64,000 bases of DNA from Clostridia bacterium (GTDB taxonomy: Bacteria > Bacillota > Clostridia > Christensenellales > Borkfalkiaceae). Location of the stretch: assembly GCA_017504465.1 (NCBI GenBank), contig JAFVRE010000024.1, forward strand, positions 1-64,000. Direction: 5' to 3'. A model generated the notes under the pieces. It was not told the origin of the DNA. It did not search any database and worked only from the letters and a program-made list of their open reading frames with translations. Position 1 is the stretch's first letter, and each line of letters starts with the position of its first letter. This document shows positions 44,723-52,503 of this stretch, piece by piece. The translations under genes were made by a program, and so were the position numbers.

Positions 44723-45392
44723 TATCACGCAAGAAGAATTAGAAAAATACATCGCGGAACAAGGTGCCGTACTCGTCGGCGGTTGCGAGCTAAAAGCTTC
44801 GCCGATTACAGGTCAAGAAAACTTGAAATACGCCTTTTCGTTTGCGGTTAAGCTTTCGGACAGTATTTTAAAAACGATAGACAACGGGCCTTCGTTTTCC
44901 TATTTCCAGCATTATCGTGCGGCAAATTCCTTGCTCGATACGATCGCCTTTAAGCTTTCTCAACGCTTGGAACAATGCGGCTATAATGCCTATCCGATTG
45001 CGGCAAGTCAAAGCCTTGGCAAAAACAATCCCTATCGAGGCGTCGTCGCGCATAAGACGGTTGCTGTGAATTGCGGGCTTGGTTACGTAGGAAAGAGCGG
45101 TTTATTTTTGACGAAAGACTATGGCAGCAAAGTAAGGCTTGCTACCGTTTTGACGGATATGCCCCTTATCAACGAAAAAGGGGTTATAGAAAACGCTTGC
45201 GGTAATTGCGATTTATGCGTAAAAGCCTGCCCGTCAGGCGCAATTTTTGGCACGTTGCCCACTACGGACGGGGAACGCAATTACGACCCTGAAAAATGCT
45301 CGAAATATATGAAAGAACATTTCCAAGACGTCGGCAGGGGCAGTGTTTGCGGAGTTTGTATCAAAGTTTGTCCCAAGAACAAGCTTTTGTGA
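44712..45392 (+). CDS. QueG-like double 4Fe-4S reductase
   Basis: A 226-residue protein starting at a TTG that overlaps the acyltransferase stop by 11 bases. HKTVAVNCGLGYVGKSGLFLT and two cluster motifs (CGNCDLCVKACPSGAI and CGVCIKVCPKN) are typical of the epoxyqueuosine-reductase family. It is shorter than true QueG (about 310-380) and lacks a clear cobalamin-domain start, so its substrate is uncertain. Confidence 0.78.
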   Translation: MKSNITQEELEKYIAEQGAVLVGGCELKASPITGQENLKYAFSFAVKLSDSILKTIDNGPSFSYFQHYRAANSLLDTIAFKLSQRLEQCGYNAYPIAASQSLGKNNPYRGVVAHKTVAVNCGLGYVGKSGLFLTKDYGSKVRLATVLTDMPLINEKGVIENACGNCDLCVKACPSGAIFGTLPTTDGERNYDPEKCSKYMKEHFQDVGRGSVCGVCIKVCPKNKLL

Positions 45393-45437
45393 AGTCAAAA
45401 GCGACCTTTTAACAACTAAAAATTCACAATTATATAG

Positions 45438-45500
45438 ACCTCTTGAATATATTGCATTAGAAGAGTTTTGTTCTTCTAATATGATACACAAGAGGTTTTT
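45438..45500 (+). promoter_or_regulatory. Leader hairpin enclosing a ribosome-binding site
   Basis: ACCTCTTG (45438-45445) pairs with CAAGAGGT (45489-45496), which contains the Shine-Dalgarno of the next gene. Inside lies a second perfect stem (45456-45464 with 45472-45480). Five T follow the outer stem, directly before the ATG. The element can be read as a terminator of the upstream operon or as a translation switch. Confidence 0.65.
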
Positions 45501-45962
45501 ATGTTATATACTTGTTGTAATTCTTCGAGAAACGTTTGGCAACGCTCAGGCGGTTGCGGCTGTACGAACACTGTAAATACCACGAATGGTGGCTGCGGCT
45601 GCGGTTGCACGAACACAACGAACACCACGAATGGTAGCTGTTGCGGTTATACGAACACAACGAACACCACGAACGGTGGCGGTAATACGTTCGTCAACGG
45701 CGTGTATGGAATTTTCTTCCCGATTTCGAATAGATCGTGTTGTGTAAGACGCACGACCACGATTAATTGCGGAAACACGGGTGGTTGGACGAACGGTTGC
45801 GGTTTCAACTACGGCTGCCGTCGCAATCTCTGTACGACCAACACTTCCGCGGCTGTTATCGACGGTGACGCGTACTACGCTCGTCAATACGGATTATACT
45901 CAGGCGGCGGTTGCGGCTATTATGGTAACACGACCTTTAACGGCTATACCACGAACGATTGA
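45501..45962 (+). CDS. Cys/Gly/Thr/Asn-rich repeat protein
   Basis: A 153-residue protein of very biased composition. The N-terminal third has three tandem units of about 14-16 residues of the form GGCGCxCTNTTNTTN. A GVYGIFFPISNRSCCVRR segment follows, then more Cys/Gly/Asn/Tyr-rich sequence. There is no signal peptide and no membrane helix. I do not recognise the family. The composition resembles self-assembling, disulfide-linked spore coat or exosporium proteins, which is inference. The ATG follows AAGAGG inside a hairpin, and a terminator follows at 46001. Confidence 0.6.
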   Translation: MLYTCCNSSRNVWQRSGGCGCTNTVNTTNGGCGCGCTNTTNTTNGSCCGYTNTTNTTNGGGNTFVNGVYGIFFPISNRSCCVRRTTTINCGNTGGWTNGCGFNYGCRRNLCTTNTSAAVIDGDAYYARQYGLYSGGGCGYYGNTTFNGYTTND

Positions 45963-46000
45963 TAGGGAAAAGCACGGTTTCACACGGCTAAACGAAAGGA

Positions 46001-46030
46001 CAACGAACGCTTTTGCGTTCGTTGTTTTTT
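46001..46030 (+). terminator. Terminator after Cys-rich gene
   Basis: CAACGAACGC (46001-46010) pairs perfectly with GCGTTCGTTG (46015-46024), followed by six T. Confidence 0.88.
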
Positions 46031-46127
46031 ACTTTATAAAATAAAATGCAAAAAGGAAATAATAAAAGTTGTTTATTTGAATATTTTTTCTTGAAATGCA
46101 AAGGCTGAAAAAGAGGAGAATTCGTAT

Positions 46128-46781
46128 ATGGCGAAAGGCGTTAATCGTGAGAAAAGGGATTTTCAATCAGCATCTCTATTATTTTTCAGCGTTTCCTTTA
46201 TCGGTTGGCTTTTTGAGACCGCCCTTTGCGCCGTTCAAAGCGGGCATTTTTGCGATAGAGGTTTTTTAACGCTTCCTTTTTGTCCCATTTACGGCACGCC
46301 TGTTTGTATTATTTTTTTGCTTTTGGGAAAACCGAGCAACGGACGTTTTTATAAATATTTTCTCGAAAAAATCCAAAACGGTAGGGAGCAGGTACGAGCC
46401 ATATCAAAAATCCTGCTAAGCGCTCTGTCTGTTTTTCTATACTTTTTCACGTCGGCATTTTTAGCGACGTTATTTGAACTTGTGGTAGGCTTGATTTTTG
46501 AGAATGCAGGACTTTCGCTATGGTCGTATAGTGGCATGCGGTTTTGTTATAAGGGCGTGATTTGTCTGCCCATTTCTTTAGGCTGGGGAGTGCTGATGAC
46601 TTTTTTTGCCCAATTCCCGTTGCCATGGTTGGAAAAAAAGTTAATCGCAATCCCAAGCCGAATAAAGCGTGGCTTGACGGCTATTTTATGGACGGCGCTG
46701 CTCGCGGATTTTTTATACAATACAGCTTACTATCTTACAAACGGAAAACATTTTGATTACCGAAAATATTTTCAGCGTTAA
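46128..46781 (+). CDS. Putative ABC-transporter type IV membrane protein (CmpB-like)
   Basis: A 217-residue polytopic membrane protein. The conserved start FFSVSFIGWLFETAL and RGFLTLPFCPIYGTP are the signature of the family annotated as putative ABC-transporter type IV. About five to six helices follow. The transport role of this family is only presumed; no ATPase is adjacent. A copy of the dispersed 13-mer lies in the gene at 46384. Confidence 0.82.
   Translation: MAKGVNREKRDFQSASLLFFSVSFIGWLFETALCAVQSGHFCDRGFLTLPFCPIYGTPVCIIFLLLGKPSNGRFYKYFLEKIQNGREQVRAISKILLSALSVFLYFFTSAFLATLFELVVGLIFENAGLSLWSYSGMRFCYKGVICLPISLGWGVLMTFFAQFPLPWLEKKLIAIPSRIKRGLTAILWTALLADFLYNTAYYLTNGKHFDYRKYFQR
46384..46396 (+). 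repeat. 13-mer copy, one mismatch
   Basis: GGGAGCAGGTACG followed by AG, within the CmpB-like gene. Confidence 0.65.
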
Positions 46782-46791
46782 GGAGAGAAAA

Positions 46792-47292
46792 ATGAAATTA
46801 AATTTCTTAAAAAAAGGTATAATTTTATCGTTGTTTTTATGTGTAATTCCATTTACGAAAACGGTGGCAATATCTTCCCCCAAACAAGCAAAATCCCATA
46901 CCTGCCCCACTCAAATTACAGTTTTTGCAAAGGGGATCGACGTTCCTTTAAAATCGGGAGATTCGCTTAAAGAGATAGCAAAACCTTATTTGGGTGTATA
47001 TGAGTGTAAATGGCTGTATTTTGGCGGAGAGGATAAGAAAAAGGAGTTTGAATATTTACGCGTAGAACTCAAAACGAAAGGCGAACTGTTAGTAACCTAT
47101 AAATTAAAAAAGGGTGAGAAGGGCAAAGTGCCCCTCTCCTTCGAGTATGATTATGAAGAAAAACAGATACGGGTTTTCGGTCAATGGATGCTTTTGAAAA
47201 TAGATAGAAAGTTTCCGCTTGAAAAGGGAGAGCTCAACGTCGTAACAAATTTGTTTGGGAAACTTGTCAACGTAAAATTTTTAAGAAAATAA
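46792..47292 (+). CDS. Secreted hypothetical protein
   Basis: A 166-residue protein starting behind AAGGAGAG. A signal peptide (about 1-27) precedes a basic beta-rich domain (Lys-rich strands such as RVELKTKGELLVTYKLKKGEKGK). I do not recognise the family. It begins 10 bases after the CmpB-like gene and probably shares its transcript. A reverse-oriented 13-mer copy lies just after the signal peptide. Confidence 0.6.
   Translation: MKLNFLKKGIILSLFLCVIPFTKTVAISSPKQAKSHTCPTQITVFAKGIDVPLKSGDSLKEIAKPYLGVYECKWLYFGGEDKKKEFEYLRVELKTKGELLVTYKLKKGEKGKVPLSFEYDYEEKQIRVFGQWMLLKIDRKFPLEKGELNVVTNLFGKLVNVKFLRK
46897..46909 (-). repeat. 13-mer copy, one mismatch
   Basis: TGGGGCAGGTATG on the minus strand, followed by GGATTTT, in the secreted-protein gene. 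Confidence 0.65.
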
Positions 47293-47323
47293 AATAAATC
47301 ACGAACGAATGTTTGAAAAATGC

Positions 47324-47352
47324 TTGCTATTTTAAAAAATAGGTGGTATAAT
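47324..47352 (+). promoter_or_regulatory. Promoter overlapping the helicase start
   Basis: TTGCTA (47324-47329), a 17-base spacer, TATAAT (47347-47352). The -10 overlaps the ATG at 47351, so transcription should begin near the in-frame ATG at 47360. Confidence 0.6.
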
Positions 47353-48613
47353 GGTAAGCATGGAAAAGGTATTGACGGCAGATCAAGAGACTGCGAAAAA
47401 TTTAATTAAGGAATGGTACTTTAACAGCGACGACCAGTTTTTTGTACTGTCCGGTTACGCAGGTACGGGAAAGACTTTCCTGATTGATTACGTTGTCAGA
47501 CACGAGATAAAGTTAAAAATAGGGGAAGAAGTGGTATTTGTCAGCCCTACAGGCAAAGCCGCGTCCATTCTCGTGAAACGCGGTACGCCCGCGTGTACCT
47601 TACATAGTTTAATTTACGTGCGCGACGAAGACGATTTTGACGTTGACGAGAACGGAGAAATCATTCAAACGCAACGTCTTTCTTTTATTAAGCGGGAAAA
47701 AATAGACGAAAAAATCAAGCTTATTGTCGTGGACGAAGCGTCCATGATTGCCGCGGACGTACTTCGTGATCTTTTGAGTTTTGGCGTAAAATGCCTTTTT
47801 AGTGGTGACGGCGCGCAGCTTCCGCCTGTAAACGGGATTTGTCCGTTAATGCAATTGATCGACTATACGCTTACGGAAATTGTCCGTCAAGCAGCTGACA
47901 ATCCTATCGTAAAGCTTGCGACGCTTGCGCGAGAGGGGAAAATTATCCCCTATGGAAATTACGACGATAAAGTTTGCGTTATTCCGCGCAATAGCCTGCG
48001 CGGTGAAGAGCGCAAAAACGTCTTTTTAAAGGCGGACCAAGTTATTTGCGGGCTCAACCGTACTCGAAACGCATTAAACGCGGAAATTCGCCGTTATCGC
48101 GGCATTGATGCGGACGCGCTTTTACCGACCGAGGGAGAAAAGCTTATTTGTACCTTAAACGACTGGGAAAAACCTCTTGATGAAGAGGAAAACTTCTTCC
48201 TTGTTAATGGGATTATCGGTTATGCTGAAAACGTTTGCGAAGGCTACGACAAAATTGCGATTATGGATTTTCGCGCAGACTTCTTAGATGGGAGCATACG
48301 TTCCGCGTTCGATACGGGAATTTTTACGGACGGTCGATACGCGCATAACTATGGAGATCGGGCAGTTACGCTTTCTGACGGAAGTGTTGTGCATGAGGAC
48401 GACTACGCAAGGCTTTTCCGTAAAAAAGCGACTTTAGACGAAGTGATAGACCGTTTCGAGTTCGCGTATGCAATTACCTGTCACAAGGCGCAGGGCTCGG
48501 AGTTTGATTTTGTAATCGTTTTCGACGAATCTTGGGCGTTTCATGACGAGCGGGATAAATGGTTATATACGGCAATCACGCGCGCAAAAGAAAAGCTTTT
48601 AATCGTGCGTTAA
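47351..48613 (+). CDS. RecD-like SF1B DNA helicase
   Basis: A 420-residue AAA_30/UvrD_C_2-type helicase, close to the Dda and RecD2 core without their N-terminal extensions. Motif I is GYAGTGKTF, motif II VVDEASM, motif III FSGDGAQLPP, and the C-terminal AITCHKAQGSEFDFVIV and YTAITRAKEKL are motifs V-VI. It likely unwinds or remodels DNA during repair or replication restart. In-frame ATGs are at 47351 and 47360; a promoter overlaps the first, so the second may be the real start. Confidence 0.87.
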   Translation: MVSMEKVLTADQETAKNLIKEWYFNSDDQFFVLSGYAGTGKTFLIDYVVRHEIKLKIGEEVVFVSPTGKAASILVKRGTPACTLHSLIYVRDEDDFDVDENGEIIQTQRLSFIKREKIDEKIKLIVVDEASMIAADVLRDLLSFGVKCLFSGDGAQLPPVNGICPLMQLIDYTLTEIVRQAADNPIVKLATLAREGKIIPYGNYDDKVCVIPRNSLRGEERKNVFLKADQVICGLNRTRNALNAEIRRYRGIDADALLPTEGEKLICTLNDWEKPLDEEENFFLVNGIIGYAENVCEGYDKIAIMDFRADFLDGSIRSAFDTGIFTDGRYAHNYGDRAVTLSDGSVVHEDDYARLFRKKATLDEVIDRFEFAYAITCHKAQGSEFDFVIVFDESWAFHDERDKWLYTAITRAKEKLLIVR

Positions 48614-48642
48614 ACAAATTGCTTATTCTAGAGAAAAAATAC

Positions 48643-48672
48643 TTGACGAACTACTTATAATTTTGTTATAAT
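48643..48672 (+). promoter_or_regulatory. Promoter of TtcA-like gene
   Basis: TTGACG (48643-48648), an 18-base spacer, TATAAT (48667-48672). A 13-mer copy lies between this promoter and the gene. Confidence 0.7.
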
Positions 48673-48685
48673 TTTAGCGTTAATA

Positions 48686-48698
48686 AGGGGCAGGTACG
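48686..48698 (+). repeat. 13-mer copy in a 5' UTR
   Basis: AGGGGCAGGTACG followed by AGTTTT and the ATG of the TtcA-like gene; one mismatch at the first base. Confidence 0.75.
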
Positions 48699-48704
48699 AG
48701 TTTT

Positions 48705-49556
48705 ATGGCAAAACAGCTTGAAAAACACCAAGAAATAGAACGCTCGATTATAACGACCTATCGCAAGACGATATGGTCGCCGTTCGTGCTTGCGGTGAAA
48801 AAATATAAACTCATTCAAAAGGACGATAAAATTGCCGTTTGCATTTCAGGCGGAAAGGACAGTATGTTGCTCGCCAAGCTTATGCAGGAGCTCCAGCGGC
48901 ATAGCGAAGTTCCGTTCGAGCTCGTGTTTTTGGTGATGGACCCTGGTTATAACGAGGCAAATCGGAAGAAGATCGAGGAAAATGCTCGTTTGCTCAACGT
49001 GCCTATTACGGTATTTGAAAGCGACGTATTTGCAGTTAGTGACACAATTTCCGAGCAATCGCCCTGTTATCTTTGCGCAAGAATGAGGCGCGGACACTTG
49101 TACGCTAAGGCAAAAGAGCTTGGTTGCAATAAAATTGCTTTAGGACACCATAAGAGCGACGTTTTGGAAACGACGCTGATGGGAATCTTGTACGGCGGTC
49201 AGATTCAAGGCATGTTACCGAGAATTAAGAGCACGAATTTTGAAGGTATGGAGCTGATCCGTCCGATGTTTTGCGTACTCGAAGAAGATATCGTGCGTTG
49301 GCAAAACCACAACGGGCTTGAATTTATCGCATGCGCCTGCCGATTTGTTAAAAACGTAGAAAGCGAAGAAGTTTTACCCGCGTTTTCGGCCCGCAAACGT
49401 GTAAAGCAGTTAATTGCCGAGCTTAAAAAGGAGCACGAGAACGTAGAGCATTGTATTTTTCAAAGCATTCATAACGTACAGCTCGATACGCTCGCAGAAT
49501 ATAAGCAGGACGGGAAAAAGCATTCATTCCTTGAACGGTTTGAAGAAAAAGATTGA
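48705..49556 (+). CDS. TtcA/TtuA-like tRNA thiolation ATPase
   Basis: A 283-residue PP-loop ATPase. SGGKDS (48-53) is the ATP pyrophosphatase loop. CYLC (Cys121, Cys124) and the later CAC (Cys210, Cys212) provide ligands for an Fe-S cluster, as in the TtcA family, which thiolates cytidine 32 of tRNAs. GHHKSDVLETTLM is also characteristic. It has its own promoter; the G run of a 13-mer copy is the only Shine-Dalgarno candidate but is rather far (14 bases) from the ATG. Confidence 0.87.
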   Translation: MAKQLEKHQEIERSIITTYRKTIWSPFVLAVKKYKLIQKDDKIAVCISGGKDSMLLAKLMQELQRHSEVPFELVFLVMDPGYNEANRKKIEENARLLNVPITVFESDVFAVSDTISEQSPCYLCARMRRGHLYAKAKELGCNKIALGHHKSDVLETTLMGILYGGQIQGMLPRIKSTNFEGMELIRPMFCVLEEDIVRWQNHNGLEFIACACRFVKNVESEEVLPAFSARKRVKQLIAELKKEHENVEHCIFQSIHNVQLDTLAEYKQDGKKHSFLERFEEKD

Positions 49557-49589
49557 CATAATCACAAAAAACCTTGCATAGAGTAAAAT

Positions 49590-49856
49590 ATGCAAGAACA
49601 AAATGTAAAAAAAGAAAAAATACATACTTTAACAATCGACCAGAAAAAGACGGTAAAAGCAACGGGCATCGAAAGCGTAGTGGCGTTTTCATCTTCGCGA
49701 ATAGCGTTAAACTTATCGGATGGCGGACGGTTATGCGTCAACGGTACCGATTTAAAAATTACAGCCTTTTCCAAAGATCTTGGGGATTTCGAGGCGGTGG
49801 GTACGGTCACGGGAGCGACGTACAGCGGAAAATTTGGCGCTAAGCTATTCAAATAA
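49590..49856 (+). CDS. yabP: Sporulation protein YabP
   Basis: An 88-residue protein of the YabP/YqfC family (KKTVKATGIESVVAFSSSRI, then GRLCVNGTDLKITAFSKDLGDFEAVG). YabP is a mother-cell sporulation protein in Bacillus. The order yabP-yabQ-divIC that follows is the canonical arrangement, which supports the assignment despite the short length. No strong ribosome-binding site is seen. Confidence 0.85.
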   Translation: MQEQNVKKEKIHTLTIDQKKTVKATGIESVVAFSSSRIALNLSDGGRLCVNGTDLKITAFSKDLGDFEAVGTVTGATYSGKFGAKLFK

Positions 49857-49859
49857 GAA

Positions 49860-50228
49860 ATGGTTTGGTCTGAGCAACTAAAAATATTCCTTTTGTGCGT
49901 GTTTAGCGGTTTTATAAGCGGCGTATTTCACGAGCTTTTTAGCGGTTGTGTTACGCCGATGAAAAACGAGAAATGGGAATCACGGGCTTGGCTTGTGTAC
50001 GAAGTAAGCTTTTTCGCGTCCTTTGGGATAGCGTTCGTAGCGATACAGTCACTTTTTGGGTTTCCTGACCCTCGGGGCTATATGTATGCAGGAATTTTTG
50101 TTGGATTTTGGTTATATTCTAAAAATTTGCGAATAATACTTGCATTTTTTAAAAAAGTATGCTATAATGTAACCACAAAGAAAATTTGCAAACGGAAAAA
50201 CTCTCAAAAAAGAGGTGAAATTATATGA
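49860..50228 (+). CDS. yabQ: Spore cortex biosynthesis protein YabQ-like
   Basis: A 122-residue membrane protein with about three hydrophobic helices and a basic C-terminus (KKICKRKNSQKR). The SGFISGVFHELF opening fits YabQ, which is needed for spore cortex formation. Its place directly after yabP (three bases) and before the DivIC-like gene (overlapping by four) makes the call reasonable, though sequence similarity is weak by eye. Confidence 0.75.
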   Translation: MVWSEQLKIFLLCVFSGFISGVFHELFSGCVTPMKNEKWESRAWLVYEVSFFASFGIAFVAIQSLFGFPDPRGYMYAGIFVGFWLYSKNLRIILAFFKKVCYNVTTKKICKRKNSQKRGEII

Positions 50229-50488
50229 CACAGGAAAAATTAAGAAGAGTAGTTACCGCGGCTGTAGTCGCAGGTACGACGTTATTTGTCATCCTTCTTT
50301 CCGTGCTCATTTATCAGATTGCGACGATTGCGGTGTATAATAAACGTATCGAGAAAATCGAACAAGAAAACGCCGCTCTCGAAGAATCCATTGAGAACAA
50401 AGAAGGGGATTTGGAATATTACAGTTCCGAGCTTGGTAAGTTTTGGCTCGCCATGGAACACGGATTTGTTTTAGGACAGGGGAAATAA
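50225..50488 (+). CDS. DivIC/FtsB-type septum formation protein
   Basis: An 87-residue bitopic protein: one membrane helix (about 13-35) followed by a coiled coil (YNKRIEKIEQENAALEESIENKEGDLEYY). DivIC/FtsB partners FtsL and DivIB in the division complex. It overlaps yabQ by four bases, giving the standard yabP-yabQ-divIC order. Confidence 0.85.
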   Translation: MTQEKLRRVVTAAVVAGTTLFVILLSVLIYQIATIAVYNKRIEKIEQENAALEESIENKEGDLEYYSSELGKFWLAMEHGFVLGQGK

Positions 50489-50490
50489 AT

Positions 50491-51360
50491 ATGAATAAAT
50501 TTGCCGTAATTGATATCGGCTCTAATTCCGTTCGCTTGATGATGATAGCGGGCGGAAAAGTTTTATATAAGACAATAAAGACTACCCGTCTTGGCGAAGG
50601 TTTGGCGTTTTCTTGCGAGCTTTGCGAGGCGGCGAAAACGCGCACCTTAGAAGCGCTCACAGCATTTGTAAATCAAGCAAAATCGGAAGGCGCGAAAAAA
50701 ATAGTAGCGTTTGCAACCGCGGCGATGCGCTCGGCTAAAAACGGCTTTGAATTTGCTCGGTTTGTAGAAAATGAAATCGGCTTAAAAATAGAAATCATTT
50801 CCGGCGAAGAAGAAGCGCAAATCGGAATCCTTGGCGCGCTCGGCAAAAACGACGGCTCGATTATTGATATCGGCGGCGCAAGCACGGAGCTTATCGTGCA
50901 AAAGAACGGTGAAATCACTTACCGAAAAAGCTTGGACATCGGCGTAGTGCGTATTCGGGATATTTGTCAGCGTTCGCAACCTAAAACAAGAACGTTGTCT
51001 GTTGATACGGTAAAGGAATACGGCGAGCCGCAACTTTATGGAAAAGCTTACGCCATCGGCGGTACGGCAACGACGATTGCGGCGCTGCTTTTAAATCTCG
51101 ACAAGTACGATAGGGAAGCGGTTTCAAAAACGGTGGTAACTCGCGCGCAAGTCCGCGCGTTAGCCGACGAATTATTCTCAAAAACAGTTGAAGAAATATC
51201 TTCGCACCCTTGCGTTGACGCGCTCCGCGCCGACGTTTTAGCGGGCGGCGTGGAATGGCTGTACGCGATTTTGGAATATTTGAACGTGGATGAAATCCAC
51301 GTCAGCGACGGCGATAATCTTGAGGGTTACGCAATTTCAAGGGGAATGTTGCATTCGTAA
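50491..51360 (+). CDS. Ppx/GppA phosphatase family protein
   Basis: A 289-residue member of the ASKHA-fold Ppx/GppA family (exopolyphosphatase or (p)ppGpp phosphatase). IDIGSNSVRLMM and IDIGGASTEL are the phosphate-binding loops, and AIGGTATTIAALLL follows. The length of about 290-300 residues equals the short, single-domain-pair form. It lies 2 bases after the DivIC-like gene, in the same operon. Confidence 0.9.
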   Translation: MNKFAVIDIGSNSVRLMMIAGGKVLYKTIKTTRLGEGLAFSCELCEAAKTRTLEALTAFVNQAKSEGAKKIVAFATAAMRSAKNGFEFARFVENEIGLKIEIISGEEEAQIGILGALGKNDGSIIDIGGASTELIVQKNGEITYRKSLDIGVVRIRDICQRSQPKTRTLSVDTVKEYGEPQLYGKAYAIGGTATTIAALLLNLDKYDREAVSKTVVTRAQVRALADELFSKTVEEISSHPCVDALRADVLAGGVEWLYAILEYLNVDEIHVSDGDNLEGYAISRGMLHS

Positions 51361-51390
51361 ACGAAAGAGAATAGACAAAGGGGATTGACG

Positions 51391-52503
51391 ATGAGAAAAA
51401 GTATCCTTTCAAAAATTTATACGATAGCGATAACCGTTGCGTTTGTGTTTGGGCAAATCGCTATTCTTGCGTCGAAAGGCGCTACGACAACGGGCGCAGT
51501 GCTTGTGCTCGTCGGGGTATTGCTTGCCTTTATTGTTGCCCCCATGGCGCACGAGGCGGGACACGTTGTATTCGCAAAATTGGCAAAAATGCAAATCCAA
51601 TACGTTAAGTTTTTTTGTTTTTCTACTCAAAGAGTAGGGGGCAAGTATGCGTTGACGCTTATCAATCCCTTCCTTGCCGATCAAACGCAGGTTATACCCA
51701 CGTGTGGCGGAAATATGCAAAAACGTGCGGAAAAATACACGGTCGGTGGTTTGGTGTTTAGCGGAATACTTGTGCTTTTGCTTGCTGTATGCACGATTGT
51801 ATTTTCAGTCTTGCAAATCGAGAACGCCTTGACGCTTGGTATGATACCCTATTCAGCCTATTTGTTTTTCTTAAACGCCGCGCCTTTTGAATATGCCGAC
51901 GGAAAAACCGATTGTGCGGTATATTCAGGGCTTAAAAGGGGAGACGAAAGGGCAAAAACAATGCTTTCGTTTATGGAAATACAAGGCAGATTATTCGAGG
52001 ATACTCGATACTCGGAAATTTCGGAAGAACTTTTTAACTTCCCCGTTTTAGCTGAAGACGAGCCGATGTTCTTAATCGGTTGGGACTTAAAATACCGTCG
52101 CGCGCTCGACGAATGGGATTTGGAAAAAGCGGCGGCTTGCATGAAACGAATGTCTCAGGCGGAGAGCTATTTCACGGCGGCAGAGCGAGAAAAGTTTGCT
52201 GCGGAGCTCACCTATCTACATGCTTTAAGCGGAAATTTCGATGCCGCAAACGCTTGCAGTAAATATTGCGAAGAATTTTTGAAAGGGGATACCCCGACTG
52301 CAAAACGGATACTCGCTACCGTAGCTTTTTGCGCAAACCGCCAAGAAGATGCGGAGATTTTGAAACAAAGCGGGCTTTCATTGCTTGAAAATATGGAAAT
52401 CTACGGCGAGAAAAAACTCGAAGAAAGTCTGCTTGGCAGAATAAATTTCGACGACTTACACACACTGAAAAAAGAGAACGATTATGAACGGACAAACAAT
52501 TAA
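51391..52503 (+). CDS. M50-like membrane metallopeptidase with helical tail
   Basis: A 370-residue protein. Two N-terminal helices lead into VAPMAHEAGHVVFAKLAKM, where HEAGH (54-58) is a zinc HEXXH motif as in site-2 proteases. A second membrane segment with LFFLNAAPFEYADGKTD resembles the usual NxxPxxxxDG metal-ligand segment. The C-terminal half is soluble and helical, TPR-like. It probably cleaves substrates in or near the membrane. The start follows AAAGGGG; the 3' end overlaps malQ by 20 bases. A near copy of the 13-mer lies at 51637. Confidence 0.72.
   Translation: MRKSILSKIYTIAITVAFVFGQIAILASKGATTTGAVLVLVGVLLAFIVAPMAHEAGHVVFAKLAKMQIQYVKFFCFSTQRVGGKYALTLINPFLADQTQVIPTCGGNMQKRAEKYTVGGLVFSGILVLLLAVCTIVFSVLQIENALTLGMIPYSAYLFFLNAAPFEYADGKTDCAVYSGLKRGDERAKTMLSFMEIQGRLFEDTRYSEISEELFNFPVLAEDEPMFLIGWDLKYRRALDEWDLEKAAACMKRMSQAESYFTAAEREKFAAELTYLHALSGNFDAANACSKYCEEFLKGDTPTAKRILATVAFCANRQEDAEILKQSGLSLLENMEIYGEKKLEESLLGRINFDDLHTLKKENDYERTNN
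51637..51649 (+). repeat. 13-mer copy, one mismatch
   Basis: GGGGGCAAGTATG followed by CGTT, in the M50-like gene. Confidence 0.6.

Noticed and set aside
45560..45700. Short tandem repeats near 45.6 kb considered as a CRISPR array
   Set aside because: The units are adjacent and in-frame coding repeats of about 40-45 bases with no unique spacers and no cas genes nearby.
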